A stretch of DNA of 64,000 bases from Bdellovibrionaceae bacterium UBA3535. GTDB lineage: Bacteria; Bdellovibrionota; Bdellovibrionia; Bdellovibrionales; UBA840. The stretch spans positions 62,001 to 126,000 of the forward strand of contig DFOS01000007.1 of NCBI GenBank assembly GCA_002376845.1, given 5' to 3'. Under the pieces are notes generated by a model. It saw only the letters and a list, made by a program, of their open reading frames with translations. It was not told where the DNA came from and made no database searches. The translations under genes and the position numbers were made by a program. Shown here in pieces: positions 23,563 through 32,995 of this stretch (position 1 is its first letter; the number at the start of each line of letters is the position of its first letter).

Positions 23563-25403
23563 TTACGAAACCTTAATATAAAGTGCGCACCGGAGCCTGC
23601 TCTTTCCTGAATAAAAATTTCTCCGTCATGCATTTGCATAATACGCCTACAAATATTCAAACCAAGCCCAGTCCCATCTCGCTGCTTTGTGCTAAAGAAC
23701 GGCTGAAAAATCTCATCATGAATTTCCTTCGATATACCCGGACCACTATCCAATATTTCAAGCTGTATCACATCTCCAGCATCAACGGCTGAAATCCATA
23801 TTTTACCCTTGCCCGACATGGCTTCTGCACTATTACTAATTAAATTAAAAAGAACCTGCTGCAACAATTCAAAATTACCACGTATATAAATATTTTTATG
23901 TATATCAATATTGAGCTCTACATCTTGCAATAAGGTTTTACATAATGACAAACTAGATTGTATCAAATCGGCTAAAGGAAATTGATACATCTCCTCGATA
24001 TGATAATTGCTAAAATTTTTAAAGCTATTGATTATCTTCAAAGCTCGTTTGCTGGCTGAAAAAATCTCCTCGATATCTTCATTTGCATAATCTGTATTCT
24101 GCAAAAGGTACTCTGCACTGATTTTAATTCCGGCCAAGGGGTTGTTTAATTCATGCGCAATGGTGCCCGCCAAATTACCTATGGAAGTCATCTTACTAGT
24201 TTGCAGCCAGTCGGTAAAAAAAGAGTTTGCATCCTCTTGGCTCTGTAAATGCAGGAGAAAGGTTTGGTGTCCTGAAATTAGATTCATCGGGTAAACCTTA
24301 ACTTTGAATAATTCACCCTTATATTGAATCTCTTCCTTTTTAATCATCTGCATAAGATTATTCGGCGAAGCAAAATCACCTGCAAATCCTTGTAAAAAAG
24401 CATCGTTAGCTTCGATTATGTCGCTAGAACTAAAAAGCACCAATGGATGTTTAAAATGATGAAAGGATTTTTTCCATAAGCTAATGGACTTATAATATTC
24501 ATCTTTTAAAAAAAGATATTGTAAACAAAAGCGAATCATATTTTGGTGTTGTCCCCACCACTTATGTATCAATTCGCCATTAGCACTATGGGATTCAAAC
24601 GCGATCAACAGGTCGTTAGATAATGTTTTCATATGTAAATTCAGTATCGGACGCTGAAAAAGATCGACTAAATATGCTTGCAATCCCTTTTCAGAAAGCT
24701 GATTGATGGATAAGTTTTGGCTTTGTAAAGTCTTACTAAAGTAAAACAACTGAAAAACATGGTCTGCCTGCTTTTTTTTACACAAATAGATTGCGGGACA
24801 ATTCAAATCTTTCTGCACCAAATTTTGCAACTTCTGTAAGTAAGTATAAATTCCCCCAGAATCCATTACCCAATGAATCATATTACCAATGGCAAAGCTC
24901 TCTTGGCGAAAGGCTTTTAATTCTTCTTTAACTAAAGCCTGCTGATCCATTTCGAAATTACGCTCAGCCGTCTTTATATCATTTAAATATTTATCTTTTT
25001 TTAGCTTAGCTCGCAGATCAATTATTGTTGATTTTCTTTCGTTTTTTTTCCTACATAAGGCGCGCAACTTATTTACCATGGGAACAAGTTGATCTAGGTG
25101 GTTCTCATTAATAATATGTTGAGAGTTCTGCAAAACAGGAAGATTCTGAGGTCTACCTAAAATTACCAAGTGAATCTTTTTATTCAGCCGCAAAGAGTTT
25201 AAACAAAGATCAAGATCGTTGGCGTGCAAAATTAAAACACAATATTGATTATTTAAAAAAGAGCTGCGGTTTTCTACTTGTATCAGCTTGAACGGAATAC
25301 TGGCTGCACACAAAATATCCCTGACATGCTCACAACTTCTATTAACTAGAAGCTCGGGAACATCATCCGACTGCCTCTTTGCCTGCTGCTGTAGATTCTC
25401 CAT
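23559..25403 (-). CDS. Sensor histidine kinase, soluble
   Basis: 614 residues without obvious membrane helices. The N-terminal 400 residues hold a receiver-like or unknown sensory region, a GAF-like stretch, and a short PAS-like part near 310-375. The HisKA phosphoacceptor is in GTIAHELNNPLAG (His near 414). ATP-binding follows with LISNSAEAM (N box), DSGPGISKEIH (G1), PFFSTKQRDGTGLGLN (F/G2). NtrB/ZraS-type H-E-L-N-N-P signature. The N-terminus overlaps the preceding 208-aa gene by 41 bp. Coupling to a lone receiver gene suggests control of a protein target, not of DNA. Confidence 0.9.
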   Translation of the reverse strand: MENLQQQAKRQSDDVPELLVNRSCEHVRDILCAASIPFKLIQVENRSSFLNNQYCVLILHANDLDLCLNSLRLNKKIHLVILGRPQNLPVLQNSQHIINENHLDQLVPMVNKLRALCRKKNERKSTIIDLRAKLKKDKYLNDIKTAERNFEMDQQALVKEELKAFRQESFAIGNMIHWVMDSGGIYTYLQKLQNLVQKDLNCPAIYLCKKKQADHVFQLFYFSKTLQSQNLSINQLSEKGLQAYLVDLFQRPILNLHMKTLSNDLLIAFESHSANGELIHKWWGQHQNMIRFCLQYLFLKDEYYKSISLWKKSFHHFKHPLVLFSSSDIIEANDAFLQGFAGDFASPNNLMQMIKKEEIQYKGELFKVKVYPMNLISGHQTFLLHLQSQEDANSFFTDWLQTSKMTSIGNLAGTIAHELNNPLAGIKISAEYLLQNTDYANEDIEEIFSASKRALKIINSFKNFSNYHIEEMYQFPLADLIQSSLSLCKTLLQDVELNIDIHKNIYIRGNFELLQQVLFNLISNSAEAMSGKGKIWISAVDAGDVIQLEILDSGPGISKEIHDEIFQPFFSTKQRDGTGLGLNICRRIMQMHDGEIFIQERAGSGAHFILRFRK

Positions 25404-25989
25404 CCTTGCTCAACCGATCAATAATCTTATACCACACCTTAAGATCATCCATCATTTCATATTCTATTAAATCTGCAAGCACTACATAATCACTATCACT
25501 GTACGCATCTAACATTTGTTGCAACACAGCAGAAAGTCTCTTCTCTTGCGCTTTCCACTTATCTTCAGCAATCTTTTGCCCGCTCTCATTTTGCACAAAA
25601 TAAAGAGCTGAGATAAATGATTCCATGGAGTCGGCAAAGTCCGTGAACATTTTATGAAAAACTTGGTAGTTTGCCTCACTCAGGGCTTGGCTCATATGTG
25701 GGCATATGGCAATCAAATCCTGCAAAAAGCTCTTTGTTGAGTCTAAAAACTCTGCATAAAAATCAAAATGATCACAGTATTCAATCTCTAGAAAGTCAAC
25801 TTCCTCGATCTCCATATCAATATTTTTTTGTCCCTCATCTGACAACTCTTGTCCATTAACATAGACCGCACAAACAACCTTGTTGTTTTTTTCCAAGTCC
25901 GAAAACACTTCGCTCAGCATTTCCTTAGCGCTATTGCAGTTAAAATACTTTCGCAACAAATCGTTTCGTCTATACTCGATCTTGTCCAT
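25363..25989 (-). CDS. Uncharacterised acidic protein of the glycosylation operon
   Basis: 208 residues from the ATG at 25989, chosen because GAGGGA lies 4 nt upstream; ten extra codons are possible. The N-terminal 90 residues have alternating strands and acidic residues (CAVYVNGQELSDEGQKN..), and the rest is helical. No signal peptide or known motif. It overlaps the end of the glycosyltransferase gene and the start of the histidine kinase, tying it to both. Function unknown; a linking role between the two units is a guess from position. Confidence 0.6.
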   Translation of the reverse strand: MDKIEYRRNDLLRKYFNCNSAKEMLSEVFSDLEKNNKVVCAVYVNGQELSDEGQKNIDMEIEEVDFLEIEYCDHFDFYAEFLDSTKSFLQDLIAICPHMSQALSEANYQVFHKMFTDFADSMESFISALYFVQNESGQKIAEDKWKAQEKRLSAVLQQMLDAYSDSDYVVLADLIEYEMMDDLKVWYKIIDRLSKDGESTAAGKEAVG

Positions 25990-27415
25990 GACTTCCCTCA
26001 CTTTTTTGCCACTCTTCACCTATATAAAGACTAGCAATTCGTTTCATCTTAAAATGAATTTCTTTGTATTGATTTAAAATCGAATCTGTATTGGTGGGCC
26101 CCACCCGAATCTTTTCTGTAGTTAGCCAATCAACAAGAGGAGCCACCTCGACACACTCCCTAGCAATTTCTTGCATTATTTGTTCTGCGGTTTGAATGAT
26201 GGAATATTGCTCATTATTTCCATCTCTATATGTCTGCAATTGATGCAATATAATCTCATTTACTTCATTGAGCTGTAAGAATGCCTGAATGATATATGGG
26301 TGATCTGCACTTGGAAAATCTTGTCCCGTATACAGAGCCAGAATTAGTTTCCACTCAAAAGGTTCATTTTTAACAAGATATCCTGAAAACTTACTGCCTT
26401 TAATAAATAGGCTCTCCTGCCCATGACGGTCACGGAGAATGTTCTCGACAAGCTCTCGAGCATCTAGGGTGGCAAAGTTGTCTTCATACCAGACTCGTGA
26501 GTATTTAGATTTTGGCCCTGTCTCCCAAAAATTTACCTCTTTATTACTTAAATTATAACAGTGAGTATCGGTAAAATTGCAAATATGAAGAGGGCCACTA
26601 TCTCCACCAAGATAGAAAGATGCTCCTTTTATAAGAGCAAATAACTCCTCCATTTTGGTCTTTCCAGCTAAACAAGTAAAATCCTCTGCATTCATACCAG
26701 CGGCACATGATTCAATTAGCTCTTTTTCACTTTCTGTTCCGATGAATACAACGTGCACATTATTTTTTACTAGCTCTCGACATATCTGATTCCACTTTGC
26801 TGAAGGCACACGCTTTCTTTCATGACTAGCTCCTACATGTAGAACCGCGTAATTGTCATGCATCATGGGATTTTTTAAAACAAATGGAATTCGGTAATCT
26901 TCATCAATTAAATTTACTTCCACCACAGAGGTAAATAGATCTATGACGTGAAATCGATTGGGACGATTAACGCCTACCTGCCCGTAGAAATACGCAGAAG
27001 TATCATCACTAATATTTAAAAAGCCGTCAGCATGCCGACTATAGCCTCTGACCCTACTTGTATCACCATTAGAAATATAATGAGTCATATAGGAGCTCAT
27101 AGGCGAATATGATAAATTTAATATTAAATCATAATTTCTGAAGGCTAAATTATCACAAAAAGATTCAAGATGGTGAATGGATTGCCAAAATTGATCCTCT
27201 GAATAATCATCATTTTCGAATGCAGGTTTTAAAAAATAATCCGATTCAAAATCAATAACATTAGCATACTGAAATATCTTTGCAGCAGCAGAATACTTTT
27301 TTCTAGCCAGGAGATCGATTTCTGCATTGGGATACTTTCTCTGCAAAGCACTTAAAACAGGAATTGTCTGCAAAACGTCACCAAATCTAGTTAGTTGTAA
27401 AACTAAAACTCTCAC
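25970..27415 (-). CDS. GT9-family (heptosyltransferase-like) glycosyltransferase
   Basis: 481 residues starting with GTG, which overlaps the stop of the 53-aa gene (GTGA). The first domain begins MRVLVLQLTRFGDVLQTIPVL, the GT9 N-terminus seen in WaaC/WaaF. The second domain has LHVGASHERKRVPSAKW and GGDSGPLHICNFTDT (for the usual DTGPxH). About 140 extra C-terminal residues are not typical of GT9. Because it is beside a Maf-like protein and flagellin genes, I infer glycosylation of flagellin or another surface protein; LPS core is the alternative. A second GT9 gene lies in the same operon. Confidence 0.8.
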   Translation of the reverse strand: MRVLVLQLTRFGDVLQTIPVLSALQRKYPNAEIDLLARKKYSAAAKIFQYANVIDFESDYFLKPAFENDDYSEDQFWQSIHHLESFCDNLAFRNYDLILNLSYSPMSSYMTHYISNGDTSRVRGYSRHADGFLNISDDTSAYFYGQVGVNRPNRFHVIDLFTSVVEVNLIDEDYRIPFVLKNPMMHDNYAVLHVGASHERKRVPSAKWNQICRELVKNNVHVVFIGTESEKELIESCAAGMNAEDFTCLAGKTKMEELFALIKGASFYLGGDSGPLHICNFTDTHCYNLSNKEVNFWETGPKSKYSRVWYEDNFATLDARELVENILRDRHGQESLFIKGSKFSGYLVKNEPFEWKLILALYTGQDFPSADHPYIIQAFLQLNEVNEIILHQLQTYRDGNNEQYSIIQTAEQIMQEIARECVEVAPLVDWLTTEKIRVGPTNTDSILNQYKEIHFKMKRIASLYIGEEWQKSEGSHGQDRV

Positions 27416-27573
27416 CCCATTTGCTCCTTGATAAATTCTTTATAAAGCAGCATTAGATTTGATTTTTTATCAAATCCATTTTGAAGGGATTTGGCAGCCT
27501 CTAAATTTGCCAATTCAAATAAAATTTTCATCTTCTTATTAAACAAGTCTCTACTCTTATTATCTTTGCGCAT
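27412..27573 (-). CDS. 53-aa small protein between two glycosyltransferase genes
   Basis: The frame opens with ATG at 27573, preceded by GAGGGAAGTT, a strong ribosome-binding site very similar to that of the 208-aa gene further down. It overlaps the upstream glycosyltransferase gene by 14 bp, and its TGA overlaps the GTG of the next glycosyltransferase by the GTGA arrangement. The product is basic and helical: it begins MRKDNKSRDLFNKKMK, continues with ILFELANLEAAKSLQN, and ends YKEFIKEQMG. The length, strong start and both-side coupling argue for a translated gene. Function unknown; perhaps an accessory or chaperone of the glycosyltransferases. Confidence 0.7.
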   Translation of the reverse strand: MRKDNKSRDLFNKKMKILFELANLEAAKSLQNGFDKKSNLMLLYKEFIKEQMG

Positions 27574-29092
27574 AACTTCCCTCAGACTCGATGTCTAAAA
27601 TCAACATTTTCATATTCTCAATATAAGTTCGACTCTCTTTTAAAAAGTTTTGAGCTGTACGCATGAGATGGAAGTCGAATTTTTTATCCAAAGGTATTTG
27701 CTGCAGGGACAAAAACTCACTAGGAAAAGATAAACTCTCAAGCCCCTCCTCTAACGCCAAATAATCCTTACTTAATATAAACTTGCCTACCGGCTTACCA
27801 AGCTCGATGTAATCGGATAGATTGGCAATATTCGCCTTTATAGCATCCAGCTTTATCAGCTTCTCCTTTAATCGCAGCAAATCAAAACGCCTATGTACTT
27901 TGTAGACTAACTTACCGGTAACTTTATGATTCGTAGAAAAATGCTTATACAAACTTAATTTAGTTAGTAAATCCTTAGCCTGATTGCCATCTTCTTTAAT
28001 TAGAAAATAAAAATTAGACTCCTTTAAAACCGTACTAATATCAAAGGACTCATATTTCCCTATTTTGTCTTTACTAAGCAGATCCAGTATTAAAGCGCAA
28101 AGCTCAGCTCCTTCAAGAGATCGGGAACACAAATAATTATTATCACAGTCAGAAGAATGAGGGCATGGATAGCATGCAACCTTGGATTGCACGATATAAG
28201 AGTTCTCGCGATAAGGGCCTGTTTGAATAGGTTTACTACTGCCAAGTGAAATTTCTAATAATGGGGTGCTTACGTAATTAGCTAATTGCTTTGTGCTCGT
28301 ATCAACTGTTACAACTAGTTCGGCGTAATCTAATAATCTTTTCAAACCATCAAAGTGGCAAGGCACAACTATTGCACCATCCAAAGCTGACTTATAAGCA
28401 TCATCTTTTGCTGGTGGGCAGGGAACGCAAACACGGTAACCTTTTTCACTAAGCCGGTCGACTATCATCTGTGCATGCCGAAGATTCAAATCCTTTTTAG
28501 GATCACTAGATTCATATTGCAAGACAATATAGGGGTGATTGGAGTGAATCACTTTTTGTGTTTCTAATTTAGCTCTTTTGGTTTCTCGAAACGGATTCGT
28601 TTGCACTGGTGTTAAAAACAATGCATTCATGAAGATCTCATTGAAATGAAACAAGCCTGGTTCACTCGTTATTATTTTGTCTAAATACTCAATCCACTTG
28701 CTTCCATAATTTAAAATATTCTGTGAATTAAAGTTAGAACCAATTTTAGCCTTAGCCTGAAGTGCACTGCATATATGTGTAGAAATAACTGTATTGCTAT
28801 AGTTTATGCATAAATCATACTTCTCGTTCCAAACGCCACTTAAATTCTCCGCTAGTAAATCGAAGGGACGAAAAAAGTCTACAGATAGATCAGTGTATAA
28901 CCTTTGTATTTTCTTTCTTTCGATAATATGAAAGTGAACAGGAAGATTCACTAAATCTACTAACGGACGAGACTCATCGAAACAAACATAGTCAATTTTA
29001 GCAAGCGGGTACTTTTGACTTAAGCTACGCAAAACCTCTAATGCCATCAAACTATCGCCTAGACGCAAAGTGTTTACAAAGACAATCTTCAT
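27560..29092 (-). CDS. GT9-like glycosyltransferase with cysteine cluster
   Basis: 510 residues from the ATG at 29092, which overlaps the stop of the upstream gene (ATGA); two extra codons are possible. N-terminus MKIVFVNTLRLGDSLMALEVL is GT9-like. The donor domain has VVTVDTSTKQLAN. An unusual Cys cluster, ACYPCPHSSDCDNNYLC, is placed after LEISLGSSKPIQTGPY. Such clusters occur in some GT9 enzymes and may bind metal or form disulfides. The C-terminal 150 residues are helical. Second glycosyltransferase in the flagellin-adjacent operon. Confidence 0.75.
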   Translation of the reverse strand: MKIVFVNTLRLGDSLMALEVLRSLSQKYPLAKIDYVCFDESRPLVDLVNLPVHFHIIERKKIQRLYTDLSVDFFRPFDLLAENLSGVWNEKYDLCINYSNTVISTHICSALQAKAKIGSNFNSQNILNYGSKWIEYLDKIITSEPGLFHFNEIFMNALFLTPVQTNPFRETKRAKLETQKVIHSNHPYIVLQYESSDPKKDLNLRHAQMIVDRLSEKGYRVCVPCPPAKDDAYKSALDGAIVVPCHFDGLKRLLDYAELVVTVDTSTKQLANYVSTPLLEISLGSSKPIQTGPYRENSYIVQSKVACYPCPHSSDCDNNYLCSRSLEGAELCALILDLLSKDKIGKYESFDISTVLKESNFYFLIKEDGNQAKDLLTKLSLYKHFSTNHKVTGKLVYKVHRRFDLLRLKEKLIKLDAIKANIANLSDYIELGKPVGKFILSKDYLALEEGLESLSFPSEFLSLQQIPLDKKFDFHLMRTAQNFLKESRTYIENMKMLILDIESEGSYAQR

Positions 29093-29691
29093 TTGCAAAT
29101 CTCCTCAAGCGCCTTCCATATATATGCAGAACGATTGGTTTTACCTGATAAGGTTTTAACACTTTCTTTTAGATCTATAAGTCCATTAGCATCATCTTTT
29201 AATTTGATATTAGAATGAAATTTAATTGCTCCGTCTACTTGCTCAAACCTGGAAACTGCATCAAGTGTTCTTAAATTAATATAATCACGCAGCTGAAAAT
29301 AAGAAGATTTCAATGATGATATAGAAGGACCATGCAAAAAGACTTGCCACCTTTTATCACCAAGGGCTTGGAATGTTTGCTGAAACCATACATCCTCTTT
29401 CTTCTTTATGTAGTAGTGCTTTACCCGTTCCTTATCTTCTCTTTTATTTACAAACTCCTCCATGAAGTCTAATGCAACAATATGCCTATCAGTCTTATCA
29501 CTTAATACATCAATATGATAGCCTGCTCCGATACCTAGTATCACCACAATATCAGTATCTTCATAAACTTCTTCAAGAATGCGTGATGACCAAGACTGCG
29601 CCTCTCGCATAGGATCCACTTTGGATGTTAAAGCCTTACCATCCACTATCGGTACTAGCATATTATTTTTAGAACGAATCCACTCAATCAC
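29089..29691 (-). CDS. Maf-like motility accessory protein (short)
   Basis: 200 residues. A Rossmann-like segment DIVVILGIGAGYHIDVL with DRHIVALDFMEEF resembles the N-terminal domain of Maf (motility accessory factor, MAF_flag10), which helps to glycosylate flagellin with sialic-acid-like sugars. It is much shorter than full Maf (about 600 residues), lacking most of the second part. The next gene overlaps it (ATGA), as does the TPR gene on its other side by 8 bp. A SAM-dependent methyltransferase fold is the alternative. Confidence 0.5.
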   Translation of the reverse strand: MIEWIRSKNNMLVPIVDGKALTSKVDPMREAQSWSSRILEEVYEDTDIVVILGIGAGYHIDVLSDKTDRHIVALDFMEEFVNKREDKERVKHYYIKKKEDVWFQQTFQALGDKRWQVFLHGPSISSLKSSYFQLRDYINLRTLDAVSRFEQVDGAIKFHSNIKLKDDANGLIDLKESVKTLSGKTNRSAYIWKALEEICK

Positions 29692-30598
29692 CAGAAACCC
29701 CCAATATCTCTTTGTACTTTATGATGTCCGGGTGATGAGGGTTAACACTTTTTAAATGCTCCAATTGCAAATAGGCATTTTGCTTTTTACCAGCTTGAAA
29801 AAGAAGTGATATTAAAAAAGAATTCATTTCCTCATCAAGAGGATAGTTTCTTAAAAAAACCTCAATTTTTTTTGTTACGTAGACATATTCACAGTCCACT
29901 AGCGCCTGGTTGGCCGCGAATTTTAAATATTTTTTCTCAAAAGGCTTTATATCGATGGCATTTTTAATGTTGGCCCAAAATAGCTGCGAATCTTTTTTTG
30001 ATAGATGGCACATAGCCAGTCCCATCCACGCCTTATCGTTTCTTTGGTTCTCTTTTAAAGCTTGCTGGTAGTAATCTCTTGCCCGGTCAAGATCGCCTTG
30101 GGATAAATACAGTGCCGCCACGTTGGATATGGTATTATCACTTCTGGGATTAAGCCTTAAGCTCATATGATAATATTGCTCGGCGCTTTCGATATCCCCT
30201 AATTTTATAGATAAATTACCTAAAATTCGATTTGTCACTTCAAGGTCAGAGTCTTTTTGTTCTCTGACACTTGCCAAGTTTTCCTGAATCAGAATCATGG
30301 ACTCTTCAAATCTAGCTTGGTCATACAGAAACTGCGCATAGTCGTTCAGATTGCGAAGAATGGGCTTTAATCTAAGCAAGCCTTCAAGGCACTTTTCTTG
30401 CGCAGGTATATTGTTCTCTTGTTTCATACAGAACAATAAGGCCTCAATAGCAAAGTAATCATTGCTATTTTCTTTTAACAATTGCGCGCACACCTTTGAT
30501 AAATTATTAAAATCTCTATTTCGAAAATGATTTACTGCCGTTTCATGCAGATTACCGGCCTTAGTATTTTTGTTGTTTAAACTTAAGTCCTGCAGCAC
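29684..30598 (-). CDS. TPR-repeat protein of the glycosylation operon
   Basis: 304 residues from GTG at 30598, chosen because AAGGAG stands 5 nt upstream; a longer frame from TTG at 30616 would bury that site. Multiple TPRs (about 25-300), for example EVTNRILGNLSIKLGDIESAEQYYHMSLRLNPRSDN and NVAALYLSQGDLDRARDYYQQALKENQRN. TPR proteins often present acceptors to glycosyltransferases. First gene in this operon; the stop overlaps the Maf-like gene. Confidence 0.75.
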   Translation of the reverse strand: MLQDLSLNNKNTKAGNLHETAVNHFRNRDFNNLSKVCAQLLKENSNDYFAIEALLFCMKQENNIPAQEKCLEGLLRLKPILRNLNDYAQFLYDQARFEESMILIQENLASVREQKDSDLEVTNRILGNLSIKLGDIESAEQYYHMSLRLNPRSDNTISNVAALYLSQGDLDRARDYYQQALKENQRNDKAWMGLAMCHLSKKDSQLFWANIKNAIDIKPFEKKYLKFAANQALVDCEYVYVTKKIEVFLRNYPLDEEMNSFLISLLFQAGKKQNAYLQLEHLKSVNPHHPDIIKYKEILGVSGD

Positions 30599-30719
30599 AC
30601 CTACTCCTTGGTTCAACCACTAGGGAGCAAGTTAGATGCCAATTCTACTTTGCAATATATGCTATTTGAACTGTAAACTGGATCACGATTCTATAACACT
30701 GTCATAGTTTTGACTACAA

Positions 30720-31127
30720 CTAGACCTCTTTGAGGTCCTTATTCTTACCAACACCACTTTTATAAGCAGAAACAGCTTTTCTATGCTTCTTACTTCCCTG
30801 CAATTCAAGTATGGTTTTGGATTTTTCTTGCTCTACTAGTTTATGCAGGTCCATTTCTTGGTTTAATATACTCTGCAGCACTTCTTTTCTTAAGGATATT
30901 TCCCTCGACATTGCGGGCTTCTCATCTTCAGTTAGTTCATTTAAGCGCCTATCTAGCTGCTCTTCTACGATATCAAGCATTTCTAAAATTGCCTGTCGTT
31001 TATCAGTAAATATATCTAACTTGTTAAACTCTCCTTGTCTGAGATAAACCAGCTGTTGTTTGTTTACATCATGAAGTCGCATTAAAATTTGATTGCATTC
31101 TCGCATAAGCTCTATTGGTTTAGACAT
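30720..31127 (-). CDS. FliT-like flagellar chaperone
   Basis: 135 residues, all helical and coiled-coil-like, with NKQQLVYLRQGEFNKLDIFTDKRQAILEMLD. Length and helical pattern match FliT/FlgN chaperones. The position directly behind fliS and fliD is the usual place of fliT, the FliD chaperone. AGGAGG lies 5 nt upstream of the ATG, inside the fliS end (8 bp overlap). No sequence motif proves it. Confidence 0.6.
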   Translation of the reverse strand: MSKPIELMRECNQILMRLHDVNKQQLVYLRQGEFNKLDIFTDKRQAILEMLDIVEEQLDRRLNELTEDEKPAMSREISLRKEVLQSILNQEMDLHKLVEQEKSKTILELQGSKKHRKAVSAYKSGVGKNKDLKEV

Positions 31128-31521
31128 TGGTGCCTCCTGATGCTTTTTTTAGTTCTTCAACTGCTTGTACCCAACCATCATATAAGGTCTGTAGTACTCC
31201 CAATACATTATCTAAGCGCTTAGGGTCGTTCGTAATATTTGCCTGTGTAAGCTCATCCGTCATATAAATGTAGAGTTGCTCCAATTGAGCCGCTAAATCA
31301 CCACCAACCTTATGGTCCAATGTGTTGTTTAACTCCATGACTATATCAAAGGCTCTGCCAATCAATTCGCATTTTTCAGGTATTTTCCCCTCTTCCATTG
31401 CCATCTTAGCTTGCTTGGTAAATTTAATGGCACCTTCATATAACATTAGTAATAGCTGCTCCCTAGAAGCACTTGTAATCGATGTTTTTTTATATTGATT
31501 GTATCCGTTTGGCTTTTTCAT
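31120..31521 (-). CDS. fliS: Flagellin export chaperone FliS
   Basis: 133 residues. N-terminal GYNQYKKTSITSASREQLLLMLYEGAIKFTKQAKMAM is the classic FliS start, and the C-terminal LETLYDGWVQAVEEL type segment is also there. It binds flagellin C-termini in the cytosol to stop early polymerisation. 11 nt behind fliD. Confidence 0.95.
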   Translation of the reverse strand: MKKPNGYNQYKKTSITSASREQLLLMLYEGAIKFTKQAKMAMEEGKIPEKCELIGRAFDIVMELNNTLDHKVGGDLAAQLEQLYIYMTDELTQANITNDPKRLDNVLGVLQTLYDGWVQAVEELKKASGGTNV

Positions 31522-31532
31522 TTCTTATCCCC

Positions 31533-32891
31533 TTACTGGCCCCCACCCAATCTTGCTTCGAGCAGCGCTCCCTGCCCTTTTATTCGACTCATATTTTGTT
31601 CTAAATTTGCAAATTTACGTTTTAACATTCTTTCTTTGTTCACCAATCTTCTCTCTATGCTTTCAATTCGCTGATCTGCTCGATCAATTTCATTTTGCAA
31701 ACTACGTCGCTTATTGGAAACAGGTCCAAAGGAATTATCCATAACGATATTCACAGTTCTGCGAAGTCTAGGTATAAAACCCGTTGCAAAACCATCCCCG
31801 GCCAAAAACTTTTGTACCTCATCTGGATTGCGGCTTAACACAGCATCAAATGTTTCTTGCTTAAAATCTAATGTACCATTTCGATTGAACTCAATACCAA
31901 GCTGCGAGAGTCTTTGAATACTACTGCCCGTACCAATCATACTCCCCTGTAAAAGCGTTCGAAACTTATACTCAATGCTACGCAAAACCTGGTCCCCACC
32001 TAGCGTTTTACTTGTATCACTTGCCTCGGTTAGCTGGTTCTGCTGCTGAATGAATTGTAAGACCTCATTGATACTATCTACAAAGGACTTTACCTTGCCC
32101 GAAACAACCTCAAGATCTTCTTTTACGCTTACATTCACTACCCGTCCCGGAGCGGATTGCTTGATGTCTACTACCACACCTGGGATTATATTATTCAACT
32201 GATTCTCACTAACTTCTATCTCTAATCCATCCAGCTTAATGATCCCGTTTTTAGCCTCTCGCTTCTGCTCAAAAAAGAAATCCATATCTCCATCGAGCAT
32301 ATAAACAGTGGGGTATTCAATGACGTTATCTTCCCCTACACCTTTACCCGATAGTATGATCTTCCAAGGATAGTCTTTATCTGCTTTATCCTGAATTACT
32401 GAAGCCTGAATCCCCACGTCCGCTCGGTTAATTGCCTGGGCAACTCCATCTAAGGTGGAATTCGCGGCATCAATGTAAACTTCTTTTTCCCCTTCGCTGG
32501 TATCAAAACTAATATAGCCCACGCCAATTTCCGTTGTGTCCTTATCCGGAAAACCATTGGATACGGCCGCAGCTTTTTCAGCCATTTGTACCACTTCTAT
32601 GTTCCAACTGCCTTTTTGTGCAGTAAGAGGGTCCACAGTACCTTGCAGAATATTTTCGTCCCCGGATATCAGCTTCATATCGCGAAATCCACGGGAATTA
32701 GCCAATTCCCCTATATTTTCTTTGATCTTATTGATGGAATCACCAAGGTAGTTTACCAAATCCAAACGCGCTTGGGATTTGGCTTTTTTATTCTCTAAAT
32801 TTTGAACAGGAATTCGTTCAGCTTGCATAAGCTGATCGACAATATCTGGTGGTAAACCTGAGGCACTTCCTATGCCTGGAATTCCTTTCAA
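31533..32891 (-). CDS. fliD: Flagellar cap protein FliD
   Basis: 452 residues starting with TTG, supported by AGGAGG 7-8 nt upstream. N-terminal GIGSASGLPPDIVDQLMQAERIPV and the C-terminal coiled-coil (about 390-450) are the two halves of the FliD D0/D1 region. The middle has the FliD repeats SFD and NVSVKEDLEVVSGKVKSFVDSINEVL. It caps the growing filament and catalyses flagellin folding. Smaller than enteric FliD but within range. Confidence 0.94.
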   Translation of the reverse strand: MKGIPGIGSASGLPPDIVDQLMQAERIPVQNLENKKAKSQARLDLVNYLGDSINKIKENIGELANSRGFRDMKLISGDENILQGTVDPLTAQKGSWNIEVVQMAEKAAAVSNGFPDKDTTEIGVGYISFDTSEGEKEVYIDAANSTLDGVAQAINRADVGIQASVIQDKADKDYPWKIILSGKGVGEDNVIEYPTVYMLDGDMDFFFEQKREAKNGIIKLDGLEIEVSENQLNNIIPGVVVDIKQSAPGRVVNVSVKEDLEVVSGKVKSFVDSINEVLQFIQQQNQLTEASDTSKTLGGDQVLRSIEYKFRTLLQGSMIGTGSSIQRLSQLGIEFNRNGTLDFKQETFDAVLSRNPDEVQKFLAGDGFATGFIPRLRRTVNIVMDNSFGPVSNKRRSLQNEIDRADQRIESIERRLVNKERMLKRKFANLEQNMSRIKGQGALLEARLGGGQ

Positions 32892-32995
32892 ACGTATCCT
32901 CCTGATACTACTAACTACTTATATTATGACAGAAAATCACGTAATCCGTGAGTCAATAATATGGCGAATGATTTTTATGACAAAAGCATGGTTGG

